DNA of 36,367 nucleotides from Chloroflexota bacterium (GCA_016190755.1 JACPPY010000010.1:1-36367), one strand, 5' to 3'; shown: positions 1 through 9,645, counted from the first letter of the stretch. The notes: a model not told the origin generated them from the sequence alone. Made by a program: numbers and translations.

Positions 1-173
1 GCTTCAGACAGTGGGGGTCGCAGCACCACCTCCCGTACGGCCTGTCGAAAATGTGGTGCCAAAACCCTGACCATGCCCCGATTTCCCGTTCAAATCATTG
101 TCGCACTGTAGAACTTGGGTTAGACCTACTGGCTCTCCGATCAGTGCCTTGGAGACGTACGCCATCCCTCCTT

Positions 174-211
174 CGTTTGCAGTCTGAACCGGCGTTTGCA
201 GTCTGAACCGG
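174..211. repeat. Two perfect tandem copies of CGTTTGCAGTCTGAACCGG (19 bp)
   Basis: Direct reading: 174-192 and 193-211 are identical. Confidence 0.9.
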
Positions 212-402
212 GGTGAGGGTATACTTGCCTGTTGTTCAGGCAGATAGCGCTCCACTGGACACGGAACTCCACTGCCGGGTGTGGCTGCATCTGGATCGCT
301 GGGTGGTGGGGCCTCTTACGACTGGTACCAGCGTGGCTTGGTGAAGTGTTCAGGAAAGCCGAGTAGAAACATTCCAAAGAACTATTTTGCCAAGGGGGAG
401 TC

Positions 403-1785
403 ATGTTCCAGGATCTCCTAGATAAGGCTCTCATGCTCGTGGACTTACTCGTCGCTCTCGGGATAGTAGCCGGGTCTGTTGCGTTGGGGTGGCTGGCGCG
501 CCAGTTGCTCCGTTGGATATCAAGACGGGCCAGAAAAACCACAACACAGCTGGACGACATGATACTGAGCTCGCTGCATGCTCCAGTTGTCATCATGGTG
601 GTGATACTTGGCATCTACTGTGCGCTGTGGTTCTTGCCTCTGAAGTCTGAAGTCGACAGCATTGTGCGGCGAGGACTCCTGATCGCCCTCGTTGCCGTCG
701 GGATCTACGCAGGGCTTGCCGTCGCTAACGCCCTGCTCCGTTGGTATGCCAAGGAAATCGCTGTACTCACCAAGACAGCCTTGGACGACAGGCTGATACC
801 ACTGGTGAGGGCTATGGTCCTGCTGACCGGCTCGTTCCTCGGCGTGCTACTTATCCTCCGCATGCTTGATATTGAAAACGACGCCATAAACACATGGTTG
901 GCAGGACATGGCGTAAGGATACTAGTCATCTTTGTTGTGGCCATGATCTTCTTCTTTGCCTTGAGCCGGATGCTGCCGCGGGTGATCAAGGATACCATCA
1001 GGCGAAGCATGGTGGGGAGGCCGGAATCGGAAGTGGAGAAACGTTCCGAAACGCTGGCCAACATCCTCGTCACCACTGGCCAGCTAGTGATCATAGCTAC
1101 GACTCTCATAATGATACTGGTGGAGCTGGCGCCGGACAAGATAGCTCCTTTCCTGGCTGGTTTCGGTGTCGTGGGCGTCGCCGTTGGCTTTGGTGCGCAG
1201 GGCTTAGTGAAAGATATCATCGCTGGCCTGTTCATTATCATGGAAGGACAATACCACGTCGGGGACGTGGTCAAGATAGCCGATGTAACTGGACTGGTAG
1301 AGAATATGAATCTCCGCCGGACAGTGTTGCGTGATTTCGACGGTACGGTGCACCATGTGCCGAACGGTGAGATAAAAGTTGCCAGCAACCTTACTAAGGA
1401 ATACTCCAGGGTCAACGTGAATATCGGCGTGTCCTATAACGCCAATCTCGACAGGGCCATAGCTGTGATAAACCAGGTGGGAGCCGAGATGGCCAAAGAC
1501 CCGATATGGGGCCCCGCGATAATTAAGGCCCCACAGGTCGCGCGAATAGATAGTCTGGGCGCGTCGAGCGTGGATATCAAGGTGGTCGGGGATACCAAGC
1601 CTATGCGCCAATGGGACATCACAGGCCAGTTGCTCAAGCGGGTCAAGGAGGCTTTCGACGTCGAGGGAATAGAAATACCTTGGCCGCATACGAAGGTGTA
1701 TTTCGGTGATTCTCCGATGCAGGTGAAGATCGACGGCGCGGAATTTGGACGTGTGCCGCCTGTGAACCGGAGCAAGCCTCTTTGA
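403..1785 (+). CDS. MscS family mechanosensitive ion channel (module 1)
   Basis: 460 aa; N-terminal hydrophobic helices; pore/beta-domain signature GVAVGFGAQGLVKDIIAGLFIIMEGQYHVGDVVKIADVTGLVENMNLRRTVLRD and HHVPNGEI; AAGGGGGAG ribosome-binding site upstream of ATG. Confidence 0.93.
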   Translation: MFQDLLDKALMLVDLLVALGIVAGSVALGWLARQLLRWISRRARKTTTQLDDMILSSLHAPVVIMVVILGIYCALWFLPLKSEVDSIVRRGLLIALVAVGIYAGLAVANALLRWYAKEIAVLTKTALDDRLIPLVRAMVLLTGSFLGVLLILRMLDIENDAINTWLAGHGVRILVIFVVAMIFFFALSRMLPRVIKDTIRRSMVGRPESEVEKRSETLANILVTTGQLVIIATTLIMILVELAPDKIAPFLAGFGVVGVAVGFGAQGLVKDIIAGLFIIMEGQYHVGDVVKIADVTGLVENMNLRRTVLRDFDGTVHHVPNGEIKVASNLTKEYSRVNVNIGVSYNANLDRAIAVINQVGAEMAKDPIWGPAIIKAPQVARIDSLGASSVDIKVVGDTKPMRQWDITGQLLKRVKEAFDVEGIEIPWPHTKVYFGDSPMQVKIDGAEFGRVPPVNRSKPL

Positions 1786-2122
1786 GCATGCATGTCCCCA
1801 GCCAATGTCGTCGGACAACTTGAAAGAGAAGATTGTGCCTAGTAGCATATATATAGACATATAGAAAACCATCGGCTGGATGTCGAAGGCCCGGGATCTT
1901 GTCTGGTGAACTCACGCACGGAAAAACTTCGGCCCTATGCTTGTATTGGGTGCTTTTCCTGCGCTCCTGGCCGGACGCTTGCCGCCGTGAAGACAACTTT
2001 ATCTTAATGCTAGAAGAGGCCGAAGGAAACGCGACCAACCGGGCCAGGTGCTGCTTGAAGTTTCCGGCGGATATTCAGGGGGTCCCAATCAGGGCCCTGG
2101 AGCCCATAAGGAAAGGCGTCCC

Positions 2123-3547
2123 ATGAATACGGTTGCCAATCTGCCACAGGGTGCTACTTCTGGCATCATCATACCGCTAGTTGTGTTTGTAGCCACGCTC
2201 ATCGCTACGTTCTGGCTTCGAACCATCGGTTATAGCTATGCAGCACGCTGGGCAAAGAGCAGTGGGTGGAGTGGGGAACAAACATTGCGCGCGGCCACTC
2301 GGGTCCCATCGATATTCTGGTGCATTATCGTTAGCGCATACTTGGCCTTAACTGTTTCCACCGTGCCGGCCGCGTGGAAAGGCCCCATCAACCTGACCTT
2401 GGGGAGTGTACTTGTCGTATCTATATTCATGGCTGCCATGAATATGGTGGTCAGGCTCATATATCAGCACGGCTCACGGCTCGGAATACCACGGCGAGCT
2501 CTGGGCACGGCGGCCAATATCGTGAGGGCGGTGGTAATCGTCTTTATGGTGCTTACGGTGGTGGAGATATGGGGCCTACCGTTCGCACCAGTACTGCTCT
2601 TGGTGGTCGTAGTCCTTCTGGTGGGGATATTGCTGCTGCGGGATGTTCTCCCCGATGTGCTGTCCGGGCTGCAGCTCACCAGCACTGGCAACGTGAAGGT
2701 TGGGGACCACATCAGGTTGGAGTCAGGTGAGGAGGGAGAGGTCATCGAAATGCAGTTGAGGTACACCCGAATTAGGGGAGCGGACCAGAGTGTTGCCATC
2801 ATACCTAGCTCTCGGATGGTCCGGTCTACCATCATCAATTACGGGCCGCCTGTGACGAGGGCACGCGAGCCATTTCGATTCGAGACACGTCTGCAGGTAA
2901 CGGAGCTCACCGGGCTTGGCGCCAGAAACCTGAAGGAGTTGGCCGAGATACTGAAGAAGTCTCCCGACTCCGTAGTGTACTATCATACACATAACTTCCT
3001 TCTGGAACATCATTTCCTGTTCCATGAGCCAGCCAATGATTTCGCCGCCTGGGTCGTGGATGTGCTGGGAGATGCAGTGCTTGGCGAGAGACTTGCCGCC
3101 GTAGATATATTTGAATTTCCCAATCTTGGCCAGTTGAGGGAACGGCTCGTGGAGATGATGGAAGAGTGCTTGTCGACGCAGGAAAACGGCAGACAAGCGC
3201 CGCCTGATAGGGAGTTCTACTTTCTGAAGTCCGTAAGCATGGTGTTGCCTACGTCCTATACGGCGCGCAACCTGAGGGAGTTCCTTGAGGCGCTGCGAAA
3301 GATCAGCATTGGGTCGTTGTACTTCCATGTCTTTGAGGCGCGACTGAGACTGGGCAAAGGGTTGAATGATTTTTCGACCTGGCTGAAGGATAGTATGGGC
3401 GAGGAAGAGTTAGCCCGGAAGATTGCCAGAATAGACCCGTATACTTATTCTCTGGAGGGCTTGAGATCGCTACTGATACAGTTCGTCGAACAACGGATAG
3501 AGCGAAGCTCACAGACTACGAGCCAGTTGTCGGCCGGAGCCGGATAG
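2123..3547 (+). CDS. MscS-like channel with long duplicated C-terminal domain (module 1)
   Basis: ORF 2048-3547; likely start is ATG 2123 (MNTVANLPQG). Four to five TM segments, then MscS beta-domain GNVKVGDHIRLESGEEGEV...IIPSSRMVRSTIINYGPP, then two copies of a ~95-aa domain. Close paralogue of 33973-35358. Confidence 0.85.
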   Translation: MNTVANLPQGATSGIIIPLVVFVATLIATFWLRTIGYSYAARWAKSSGWSGEQTLRAATRVPSIFWCIIVSAYLALTVSTVPAAWKGPINLTLGSVLVVSIFMAAMNMVVRLIYQHGSRLGIPRRALGTAANIVRAVVIVFMVLTVVEIWGLPFAPVLLLVVVVLLVGILLLRDVLPDVLSGLQLTSTGNVKVGDHIRLESGEEGEVIEMQLRYTRIRGADQSVAIIPSSRMVRSTIINYGPPVTRAREPFRFETRLQVTELTGLGARNLKELAEILKKSPDSVVYYHTHNFLLEHHFLFHEPANDFAAWVVDVLGDAVLGERLAAVDIFEFPNLGQLRERLVEMMEECLSTQENGRQAPPDREFYFLKSVSMVLPTSYTARNLREFLEALRKISIGSLYFHVFEARLRLGKGLNDFSTWLKDSMGEEELARKIARIDPYTYSLEGLRSLLIQFVEQRIERSSQTTSQLSAGAG

Positions 3548-3585
3548 AAGAGCTGAAGCTGATAGCCAACCGGCTGGTTGGCAAG

Positions 3586-4719
3586 GTGGTACTAAATGTG
3601 AACTCCACCTTTGTGGGCGGGGGCGTAGCTGAAATTCTATCTCGCATGGTGCCCCTGGTGCAGGAGATGGGCGTCGATGCGCGCTGGATCGTGATCAAGG
3701 GCACCCAGGAGTTCTTCCAGGTGACCAAGAAATTCCACAACGCGCTGCACGGCCGGCAGGAGGACATTACGAAGGATGAGCTGGAGTTGTTCCTTGAGAT
3801 AAACCGCAAGAATATCGAGGAACTCAATCTGGATGCGGATGTCTTTTTTATCCACGACCCACAGCCGATCGTGCTGGTGACACAGAAGAAGAAGCTGGGC
3901 AGAAAATGGCTGTGGCGCTGCCACATAGATGTGTCTCGGCCGGACCAGAGAGTGTGGGACTTCTTGCTGCCCTTTATCGTGGAGTATGACGCGGCGGTAT
4001 TCTCTGCGCCAGCCTTCTCCAGGCCTCTGGCCATCCGGCAGTTCCTGATTTCACCCTCCATAGACCCGCTGAGCGATAAGAATAGAGACCTGACACCTGA
4101 GACTATCGATTCCGTTCTGACCATGTTCGGGATACCGAAAGACAAGCCGATAATAACCCAGGTGTCCCGTTTCGATTACCTCAAGGACCCTGTGGGTGTA
4201 ATCCAGGCTTTCGAACTGGTGAAGCGGAGCGTGGACTGCCGCTTGGTGCTGGCTGGAGGAACGGCCACCGACGACCCCGAGTCGGGAAAGGTGTTGGCCG
4301 AGGTGCAGGAGCGCGCGTATGGCAATCCTGATATTCATGTGTTGTCTATTCCTCCCGACAGCAACATAGAGATAAACGCCCTGCAAAGGGCTTCCACAGT
4401 GGTCTTGCAGAAGTCGCTCAAGGAGGGTTTCGGACTCACCGTGAGCGAGGCGCTGTGGAAAGCCAAGCCGGTGGTGGCTTCAGCCGTAGGCGGCATACCC
4501 CTGCAAGTCAGGGACAAACTGACTGGCCTGTTGTCGCACGGCATCGAAGGCACCGCCTACGCTATCCGGCAGTTGTTGACCAACCCGGAGTATGCACGCT
4601 GGCTGGGAGAAAACGGGCGCGAACACGTTAGATACAATTTTCTCATCACCCGGCATATCAAGGACTACATGCTAACCTTCCTTGCCGTAGGCCGGCCTGA
4701 GGAGATTGTATACCTGTGA
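3586..4719 (+). CDS. treT: TreT-like trehalose synthase/phosphorylase, GT4 family (module 1); real N-terminus probably further upstream
   Basis: [99 protein letters not shown] are TreT/trehalose phosphorylase-type motifs. The frame stays open upstream to the stop at 3391-3393. Confidence 0.85.
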   Translation: MVLNVNSTFVGGGVAEILSRMVPLVQEMGVDARWIVIKGTQEFFQVTKKFHNALHGRQEDITKDELELFLEINRKNIEELNLDADVFFIHDPQPIVLVTQKKKLGRKWLWRCHIDVSRPDQRVWDFLLPFIVEYDAAVFSAPAFSRPLAIRQFLISPSIDPLSDKNRDLTPETIDSVLTMFGIPKDKPIITQVSRFDYLKDPVGVIQAFELVKRSVDCRLVLAGGTATDDPESGKVLAEVQERAYGNPDIHVLSIPPDSNIEINALQRASTVVLQKSLKEGFGLTVSEALWKAKPVVASAVGGIPLQVRDKLTGLLSHGIEGTAYAIRQLLTNPEYARWLGENGREHVRYNFLITRHIKDYMLTFLAVGRPEEIVYL

Positions 4720-4783
4720 AAAGCATGAGAACATAAGCGGGCCATGCTTTGCAATGGCACGAGGTAGAGGGGGCAGAAGACAG

Positions 4784-6082
4784 ATGCAAGATGTTCTGGC
4801 CATAGTCCTTGCTGGAGGCATGGGAAGCAGGTTGAGCATACTCGCCAGCGAGCGCGCCAAGCCTGCTGTGCCCTTCGGCGGCAGATATCGCGTAATAGAT
4901 TTCACCCTGAGCAACTGTGTCAATAGTGGCGTTCGCAAGGTCGGGGTCATAACGCAGTATGCTCCACGCACTCTTGCCCAGCACCTTGGCGATGGGAGGC
5001 CCTGGGGGCTGGACTATCCGGCTGGCCAGTTCACGGTCCTTCAACCCTACCTTACACGTACTTCTGGCGAATGGTACAAGGGAACGGCGGATGCCATATA
5101 CCAGAATATTGGCTTCATCGAAGGGCACCGTGTCAAGCAGGTGCTGGTGCTGGCAGGCGACCATGTCTATGCTATGCGTTACGACCCGATGATGGCATAT
5201 CACCGCGAGAACCGCGCCGACATCACTGTGGGAGTCATAGAGATGCCGCTGCAGGACGTAGTCGGGAGGTTTGGCGCGTTGTCTCTTGACGACGGGGGCA
5301 TGGTAGTTGATTTTGAGGAGAAGCCCGTAGAGCCGAAGGGCAACCTGGCCTCCATGGGCATCTATATCTTCAACAAGGATGTGCTAACGTGCTGTCTCGA
5401 GGAGGATGCGCGCGATGAGAAGTCCCAGCGAGACATCGGCCGCAACATTATTCCTGCCTCTCTCGGGAAGTATAGAGTCGCGGGTTACAAATTCGCCGGC
5501 TACTGGCGGGATGTCGGTACCGTGGAGGCCTACTGGCAGGCCAACATGGACCTGATCGTCGACCTGCCGCCGCTGAACCTGTACGACGAGGAAAATCCTA
5601 TACGCTCCGGGTGGTATAGCGAACCGCCCGCCAAGCACGGGCCCCAGGCCGCTGCTGGCCGCAGCCTGGTCTCCAGCGGTTGCATCATCAACGGGAAAGT
5701 GTGGAACTCTATCCTATCGCCGCGTGTCTACATCGAAGATGGGGCGGAGGTATCCGAGTCAGTACTGTTTGAAGGAGTTCGGGTCGGCAAAGGAGCCGTG
5801 CTCCACAGGTGCATCGTAGACGAGGGGGCATGGATAGGCCCCGGCAGCCAGATAGGGTGGGGTGAAGACTATGCGCCCAACAGGGAAGAGCCGGACATAC
5901 TTACCACCGGTATTACGCTCATAGGTCAGGGGGCCAAAGTGCCCGTTGGGGTGAAGGTCGGCCGGAATTGTAAGGTGGCAGGCTGGGCCAAAGAGAGAGA
6001 CTTTATTTCAGATTACATACCGAGCGGCTCCAGCGTTGGAGGCGGACAGGCGTTCCGACAGGAACTGGTCTGCCCGGCCTAA
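4784..6082 (+). CDS. glgC: Glucose-1-phosphate adenylyltransferase (ADP-glucose pyrophosphorylase)
   Basis: [84 protein letters not shown] 4784 preceded by GAGGTAGAGGGGG. Confidence 0.93.
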   Translation: MQDVLAIVLAGGMGSRLSILASERAKPAVPFGGRYRVIDFTLSNCVNSGVRKVGVITQYAPRTLAQHLGDGRPWGLDYPAGQFTVLQPYLTRTSGEWYKGTADAIYQNIGFIEGHRVKQVLVLAGDHVYAMRYDPMMAYHRENRADITVGVIEMPLQDVVGRFGALSLDDGGMVVDFEEKPVEPKGNLASMGIYIFNKDVLTCCLEEDARDEKSQRDIGRNIIPASLGKYRVAGYKFAGYWRDVGTVEAYWQANMDLIVDLPPLNLYDEENPIRSGWYSEPPAKHGPQAAAGRSLVSSGCIINGKVWNSILSPRVYIEDGAEVSESVLFEGVRVGKGAVLHRCIVDEGAWIGPGSQIGWGEDYAPNREEPDILTTGITLIGQGAKVPVGVKVGRNCKVAGWAKERDFISDYIPSGSSVGGGQAFRQELVCPA

Positions 6083-6370
6083 GATACCTTCATTGCTAGC
6101 ATCGCCTTGCCGGAAGGCCGTCAGTCGGCTGCTTTTTACGGAAGACGAAACCTTAATCGCCTCCCTGAGTAAGGGTTCCGGTATTTACATCATGCGGAGC
6201 ATCGCTTATTATGGAAGTAAGCGAGTGCTCACTCACCTGGAATGCCTTGATGCGTATCCTGACCGGCATACACCCGCTGTCTTGAGCTTCTAGTATGGAA
6301 GGTCAGGTCCTTCCAAAAATGTTCAGGTGGTAGGGCTCGGGGTCGACTTCGGCTTGCTCCACGGGACCTT

Positions 6371-6400
6371 AAGCTACCGCGCGTTCTCCTGGTAGCTTTT
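6371..6400 (+). terminator. Possible weak intrinsic terminator downstream of glgC
   Basis: AAGCTACC / GGTAGCTT stem, 12-nt loop, then TT; short T-tract. Confidence 0.35.
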
Positions 6401-6443
6401 GTCCGCCGGAAACGAGACTGGATTCGAGCGTTACGGACGGGAA

Positions 6444-6518
6444 ATGTTCATCGCGCTTGCAAGTATTGGTTTGGGCCTGTTGATATTCGCTGTGGTCTGC
6501 TGGTCACTCGATCGTTGA
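6444..6518 (+). CDS. Candidate 24-aa single-pass membrane peptide MFIALASIGLGLLIFAVVCWSLDR
   Basis: Direct translation; one continuous hydrophobic helix ending SLDR; GGACGGGAA just upstream of ATG. Below the ORF-track cutoff. Confidence 0.35.
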   Translation: MFIALASIGLGLLIFAVVCWSLDR

Positions 6519-6717
6519 TGCCGGCTTCCCGGCAACTGATTTCTGGTATTCTGCCGATACCTCTTTCCTAGCATTGCCACCAGCTGTCCCAATGCGAGCT
6601 ATGCTCCGGCAGGCTTCGGCGTGCCTGTTGCTGATGTTTCTGCTTCTGTAACCAACTATATCCGCAACGCCTGTGGAAACACACAATAGATGGAGAGGCA
6701 GGCCACCCTATCCGGCG

Positions 6718-6748
6718 TTGTCCCTCGGGCATCTTGCCCGAGGGACAA
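6718..6748. repeat. Perfect 14-bp inverted repeat with 3-nt loop
   Basis: TTGTCCCTCGGGCA-TCT-TGCCCGAGGGACAA; lies just past the 3' end of the minus-strand gene ending at 6771. Confidence 0.85.
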
Positions 6749-6770
6749 AAGAGCATTGTTCTGTATCGGC

Positions 6771-7079
6771 CTATTTCAGGCTGAAAGGCGGGTATTTATC
6801 GGTAAGCAGATAAGAATAGCCATTGACCCTCGTTCCCCAGCGCAATGTTCCAGCAACGAAATCAAACAAACCCTTCGGATACCTTCCAGTAAAGAGAATG
6901 GCCGACCATGCGAAGAACATGAGGACTGCTCCGATCACACCTACGACGGCTAATACAATTGCCTGGGGTATTATTAACAGGGCCCTGAAGAACGTGGTCA
7001 GCCGCGACAACTTTTCCGGGTACTCAGCTTCTACCTTGATGGGGTAAGGCTTCTGTTCCATGACTACTTGTTGCTCCAT
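6771..7079 (-). CDS. DUF4389-like small membrane protein
   Basis: EYPEKLSRLTTFFRALLIIPQAIVL...TGRYPKGLFDFVAGTLRWGTRVNGYSYLLTDKYPPF. Confidence 0.75.
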   Translation of the reverse strand: MEQQVVMEQKPYPIKVEAEYPEKLSRLTTFFRALLIIPQAIVLAVVGVIGAVLMFFAWSAILFTGRYPKGLFDFVAGTLRWGTRVNGYSYLLTDKYPPFSLK

Positions 7080-7304
7080 ATGTTACCTCCTCCTTATAGA
7101 ACCAGCCTCGCCTTTTTCGGCGTCTTGCTGCTCGCGTTCTCACTTACCACTTTCCGTTTCCATTGTCTCTGCCATAATGAATTGTCAATCAGCGAAAGAT
7201 GACTAAGAGACAGAGTATCGCACTTCTCTGCTGCTGTCAACATGGGCCGGCAGAGGTCCACGAGAGGAGAAGCACGGCTGCGGTTTTGCCAGCTAGTTCT
7301 CTTG

Positions 7305-7463
7305 TTATATCTTCTCGAACTCGCTCTTGCGCGCGCCGCAGACAGGACATTCCCAGGTATCGGGCAGCGACTCGAAGGGCGTGCCGGGCTTTATTCCGCC
7401 ATCCGGGTCGCCGTTCTCAGGGTCGTATATGTAGCCGCAGACTGTGCAGCGGTACTTGGACAT
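7305..7463 (-). CDS. Rubredoxin
   Basis: Read from the minus strand: [52 protein letters not shown]. Two CxxCG knuckles; absent from the ORF track because it is only 52 aa. Confidence 0.97.
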   Translation of the reverse strand: MSKYRCTVCGYIYDPENGDPDGGIKPGTPFESLPDTWECPVCGARKSEFEKI

Positions 7464-7990
7464 TATGCTGTCTGCTCCTTCTTCACGACTGAAACGTAGG
7501 TCGGGGCTGTCTTCGGCGTCGTGCCACGCTTGACCTGATGATAGTACTCATAGGTCATAGAAGGCTTTTCATTAAGCACGTCGGCCTCTACTACTTGCCC
7601 GACGAAAATGGTGTGAGTGCCCACGTCCATCTGTTTCACCACCTTGGCCTCCATGCAGGATATGGCGTTTTCGGTAACAATTGGCGCCCCGGTTTTGCCC
7701 GTCCGGTGCTCGATTCCTTCGAGCTTGTTGACGTCTCTGCCTGACTTGAACCCCAGGCCGCCGATGAAGGATAGTGGCGTATCCTGACATAAGACCGAGA
7801 CTGTGAAGACTCCGGCCTTGGCAACGAGTTCATGTGTCAGGTTTTTCCGGTTAATGCAGATGGCGACTGTGGGAGGTTCAGAGGTAACCTGGAACACCGT
7901 GTTGGCGATCTGTGCATTCGCCTTGTCCTCGCCTCGCGAGCCGACGATATACATGCCGTAACTTACCTTGAACAAGGCCCTCAGGTCCAT
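7463..7990 (-). CDS. Flavin reductase-like FMN-binding protein
   Basis: [19 protein letters not shown]...[38 protein letters not shown]; stop overlaps the rubredoxin start as TAATG. Confidence 0.85.
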   Translation of the reverse strand: MDLRALFKVSYGMYIVGSRGEDKANAQIANTVFQVTSEPPTVAICINRKNLTHELVAKAGVFTVSVLCQDTPLSFIGGLGFKSGRDVNKLEGIEHRTGKTGAPIVTENAISCMEAKVVKQMDVGTHTIFVGQVVEADVLNEKPSMTYEYYHQVKRGTTPKTAPTYVSVVKKEQTA

Positions 7991-8343
7991 CGCGCTGCCT
8001 CCATTCCGGTGTTCTCATAGTTGTATTACTTCACATCATAACACAGGAGCCAAAACACCAAAGCCCCGAATCCGGCAAATCCTTTGGTTGCCGGCCAGCA
8101 CGCAATATATATAGCCCCGGCAAAGAGGCACGTGCGTTGCTAAACAGGGCGGGTGAGAAGCACCAGGAGTGGCGGCGTCTGGGCCTTGACACTGTCAAGC
8201 GGACGGCCGCAGTCGTCGCAGGTGACGGAAGCCCCGTATCAAGATATGAAGCGGGACGCCCACACTTGCCCGGCAGCCTGCACAGGCTGATGGCGCCGGT
8301 GTTCGCCGCCGGGCTATTGAAATGCCTTAATATTAGACCGCAA

Positions 8344-9267
8344 CTAGACCGAGCGGAGGATACCTTCGAAGGACCGCTTGATGGCCTGAAGGTTGATGAA
8401 TGTCTCCGACTGCGTTATGCCGTCTACGGCCGCGAGGTCTTTCTGCAGGAAGGTCGTCAGGTCCGTAGATGACTTGAAGAAGCACCACGCCACCACGTCG
8501 TAGCGCCCGGCGGTCATCGCCAAGTACTGCACGTTTTGCTTCCTCCCGAGTTGGGCCATTACATCGTTTATTTTAGAAAGCTGGACGCGAAGGCCCATAT
8601 GGGCGATGGTCTGGAATCCCATATTCTCGGGGTTCGGCACGGCTGAGAAAGAGACTATGCCCTCGTTGACCAGGCGTCCCACCCTCTGTCGTACGGTCGG
8701 CACGCTGATGCCTAACTTCTCAGCGAGGCCGGCAAAAGGAAGCCTGATATCATCCAGCAGAGCCAGTATCAATCTCTTGTCGAGATTATCGAGCCCGCGG
8801 CTTACGGGAGAACTCTTCTTCGCTGGCATAGAGATGTCCTTGCTCACCTTCAGGTTGATCATCGTCTCGGTCCACTCAAGGCCGTCAATAGATGCCATAT
8901 CCTGCGAGACGAAGTCGGCAAGCTGCGCCGGAGATTCGAAAATAGCCGACATCAACATATCGTAGCGCCCCGACGTCAGGGTCAGATAAACGACGGGGGC
9001 TTTCGCCTTGAGCTGTTCTGCCACATACTGTAGCTTCGGAAGTTGTGTATGTATACCGATCAATGCCACAGTGTGGTAGTTCAGCTTGCCCGTATCGGGT
9101 ATCATCTCCAGGTCGATGATATGCTCGTTAATTAACCGGCGTACTCTCCTCTTGGTCGTGACAGGGTTCACGCCGATCTTCTTGGAGAGTATCGTGTAAG
9201 GTTGTCGGGCATCTTTTACTAGTTCCGAGATTAGCTTCCGATCGACAGGGTCAATATTGTTGGTCAT
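8344..9267 (-). CDS. Lrp/AsnC-family regulator with two tandem HTH-ligand domain units
   Basis: Unit 1 DPVDRKLISELVKDARQPYTILSKKIGVNPVTTKRRVRRLINEHII; unit 2 LDNLDKRLILALLDDIRLPFAGLAEKLGISVPTVRQRVGRLVNEGIV; each followed by an AsnC-type ligand domain. ORF extends to 9333; likely Met at 9267. Confidence 0.9.
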   Translation of the reverse strand: MTNNIDPVDRKLISELVKDARQPYTILSKKIGVNPVTTKRRVRRLINEHIIDLEMIPDTGKLNYHTVALIGIHTQLPKLQYVAEQLKAKAPVVYLTLTSGRYDMLMSAIFESPAQLADFVSQDMASIDGLEWTETMINLKVSKDISMPAKKSSPVSRGLDNLDKRLILALLDDIRLPFAGLAEKLGISVPTVRQRVGRLVNEGIVSFSAVPNPENMGFQTIAHMGLRVQLSKINDVMAQLGRKQNVQYLAMTAGRYDVVAWCFFKSSTDLTTFLQKDLAAVDGITQSETFINLQAIKRSFEGILRSV

Positions 9268-9645
9268 GTAGCCTCCTTCTATGCTCGATTCGGGAAATAT
9301 GATTTCATCGTCTTGCTGATAGTATTTTATCACTATTCATAAAAAAAGTAACCTGTCTCCGGCGGGACTTTGACGTTTTTTTATGTCCTCACTCTACGTC
9401 GCCTTCGAGGGAACGGCATACATTCGGATGAAACTCGGAAAGTAGCACGGAAATGTCACCTTGTGACGTATGTGCAAAAATAGCGTTGCTGTGAAGGAGG
9501 AAGCCGGCCCTGCTTTGGGAAAGACTCAGGAATGCCTGAGAAAAGCAGCATGCTATAATGCTTTTGAGACGTGATTTAGGCTTCGGTAGCCTCTCCATCC
9601 ATAACGGTATAGGTCAAACTCCTACTAAATCGGAGGTGCAAAGAG

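Noticed and set aside
705-1415. 236-aa minus-strand ORF
   Set aside because: Antisense to a clear MscS gene, Ser/Thr/Arg-rich shadow ORF; the same pattern recurs opposite the module 2 MscS.
3470-3590. Classical -1 slippery heptamer to explain the channel-TreT frame relation
   Set aside because: No X-XXY-YYZ motif shared by both junctions was found; frameshift kept only as one hypothesis.
8137-8472. 111-aa + strand ORF
   Set aside because: Overlaps the 3' end of the Lrp gene on the opposite strand and has no recognisable domain.
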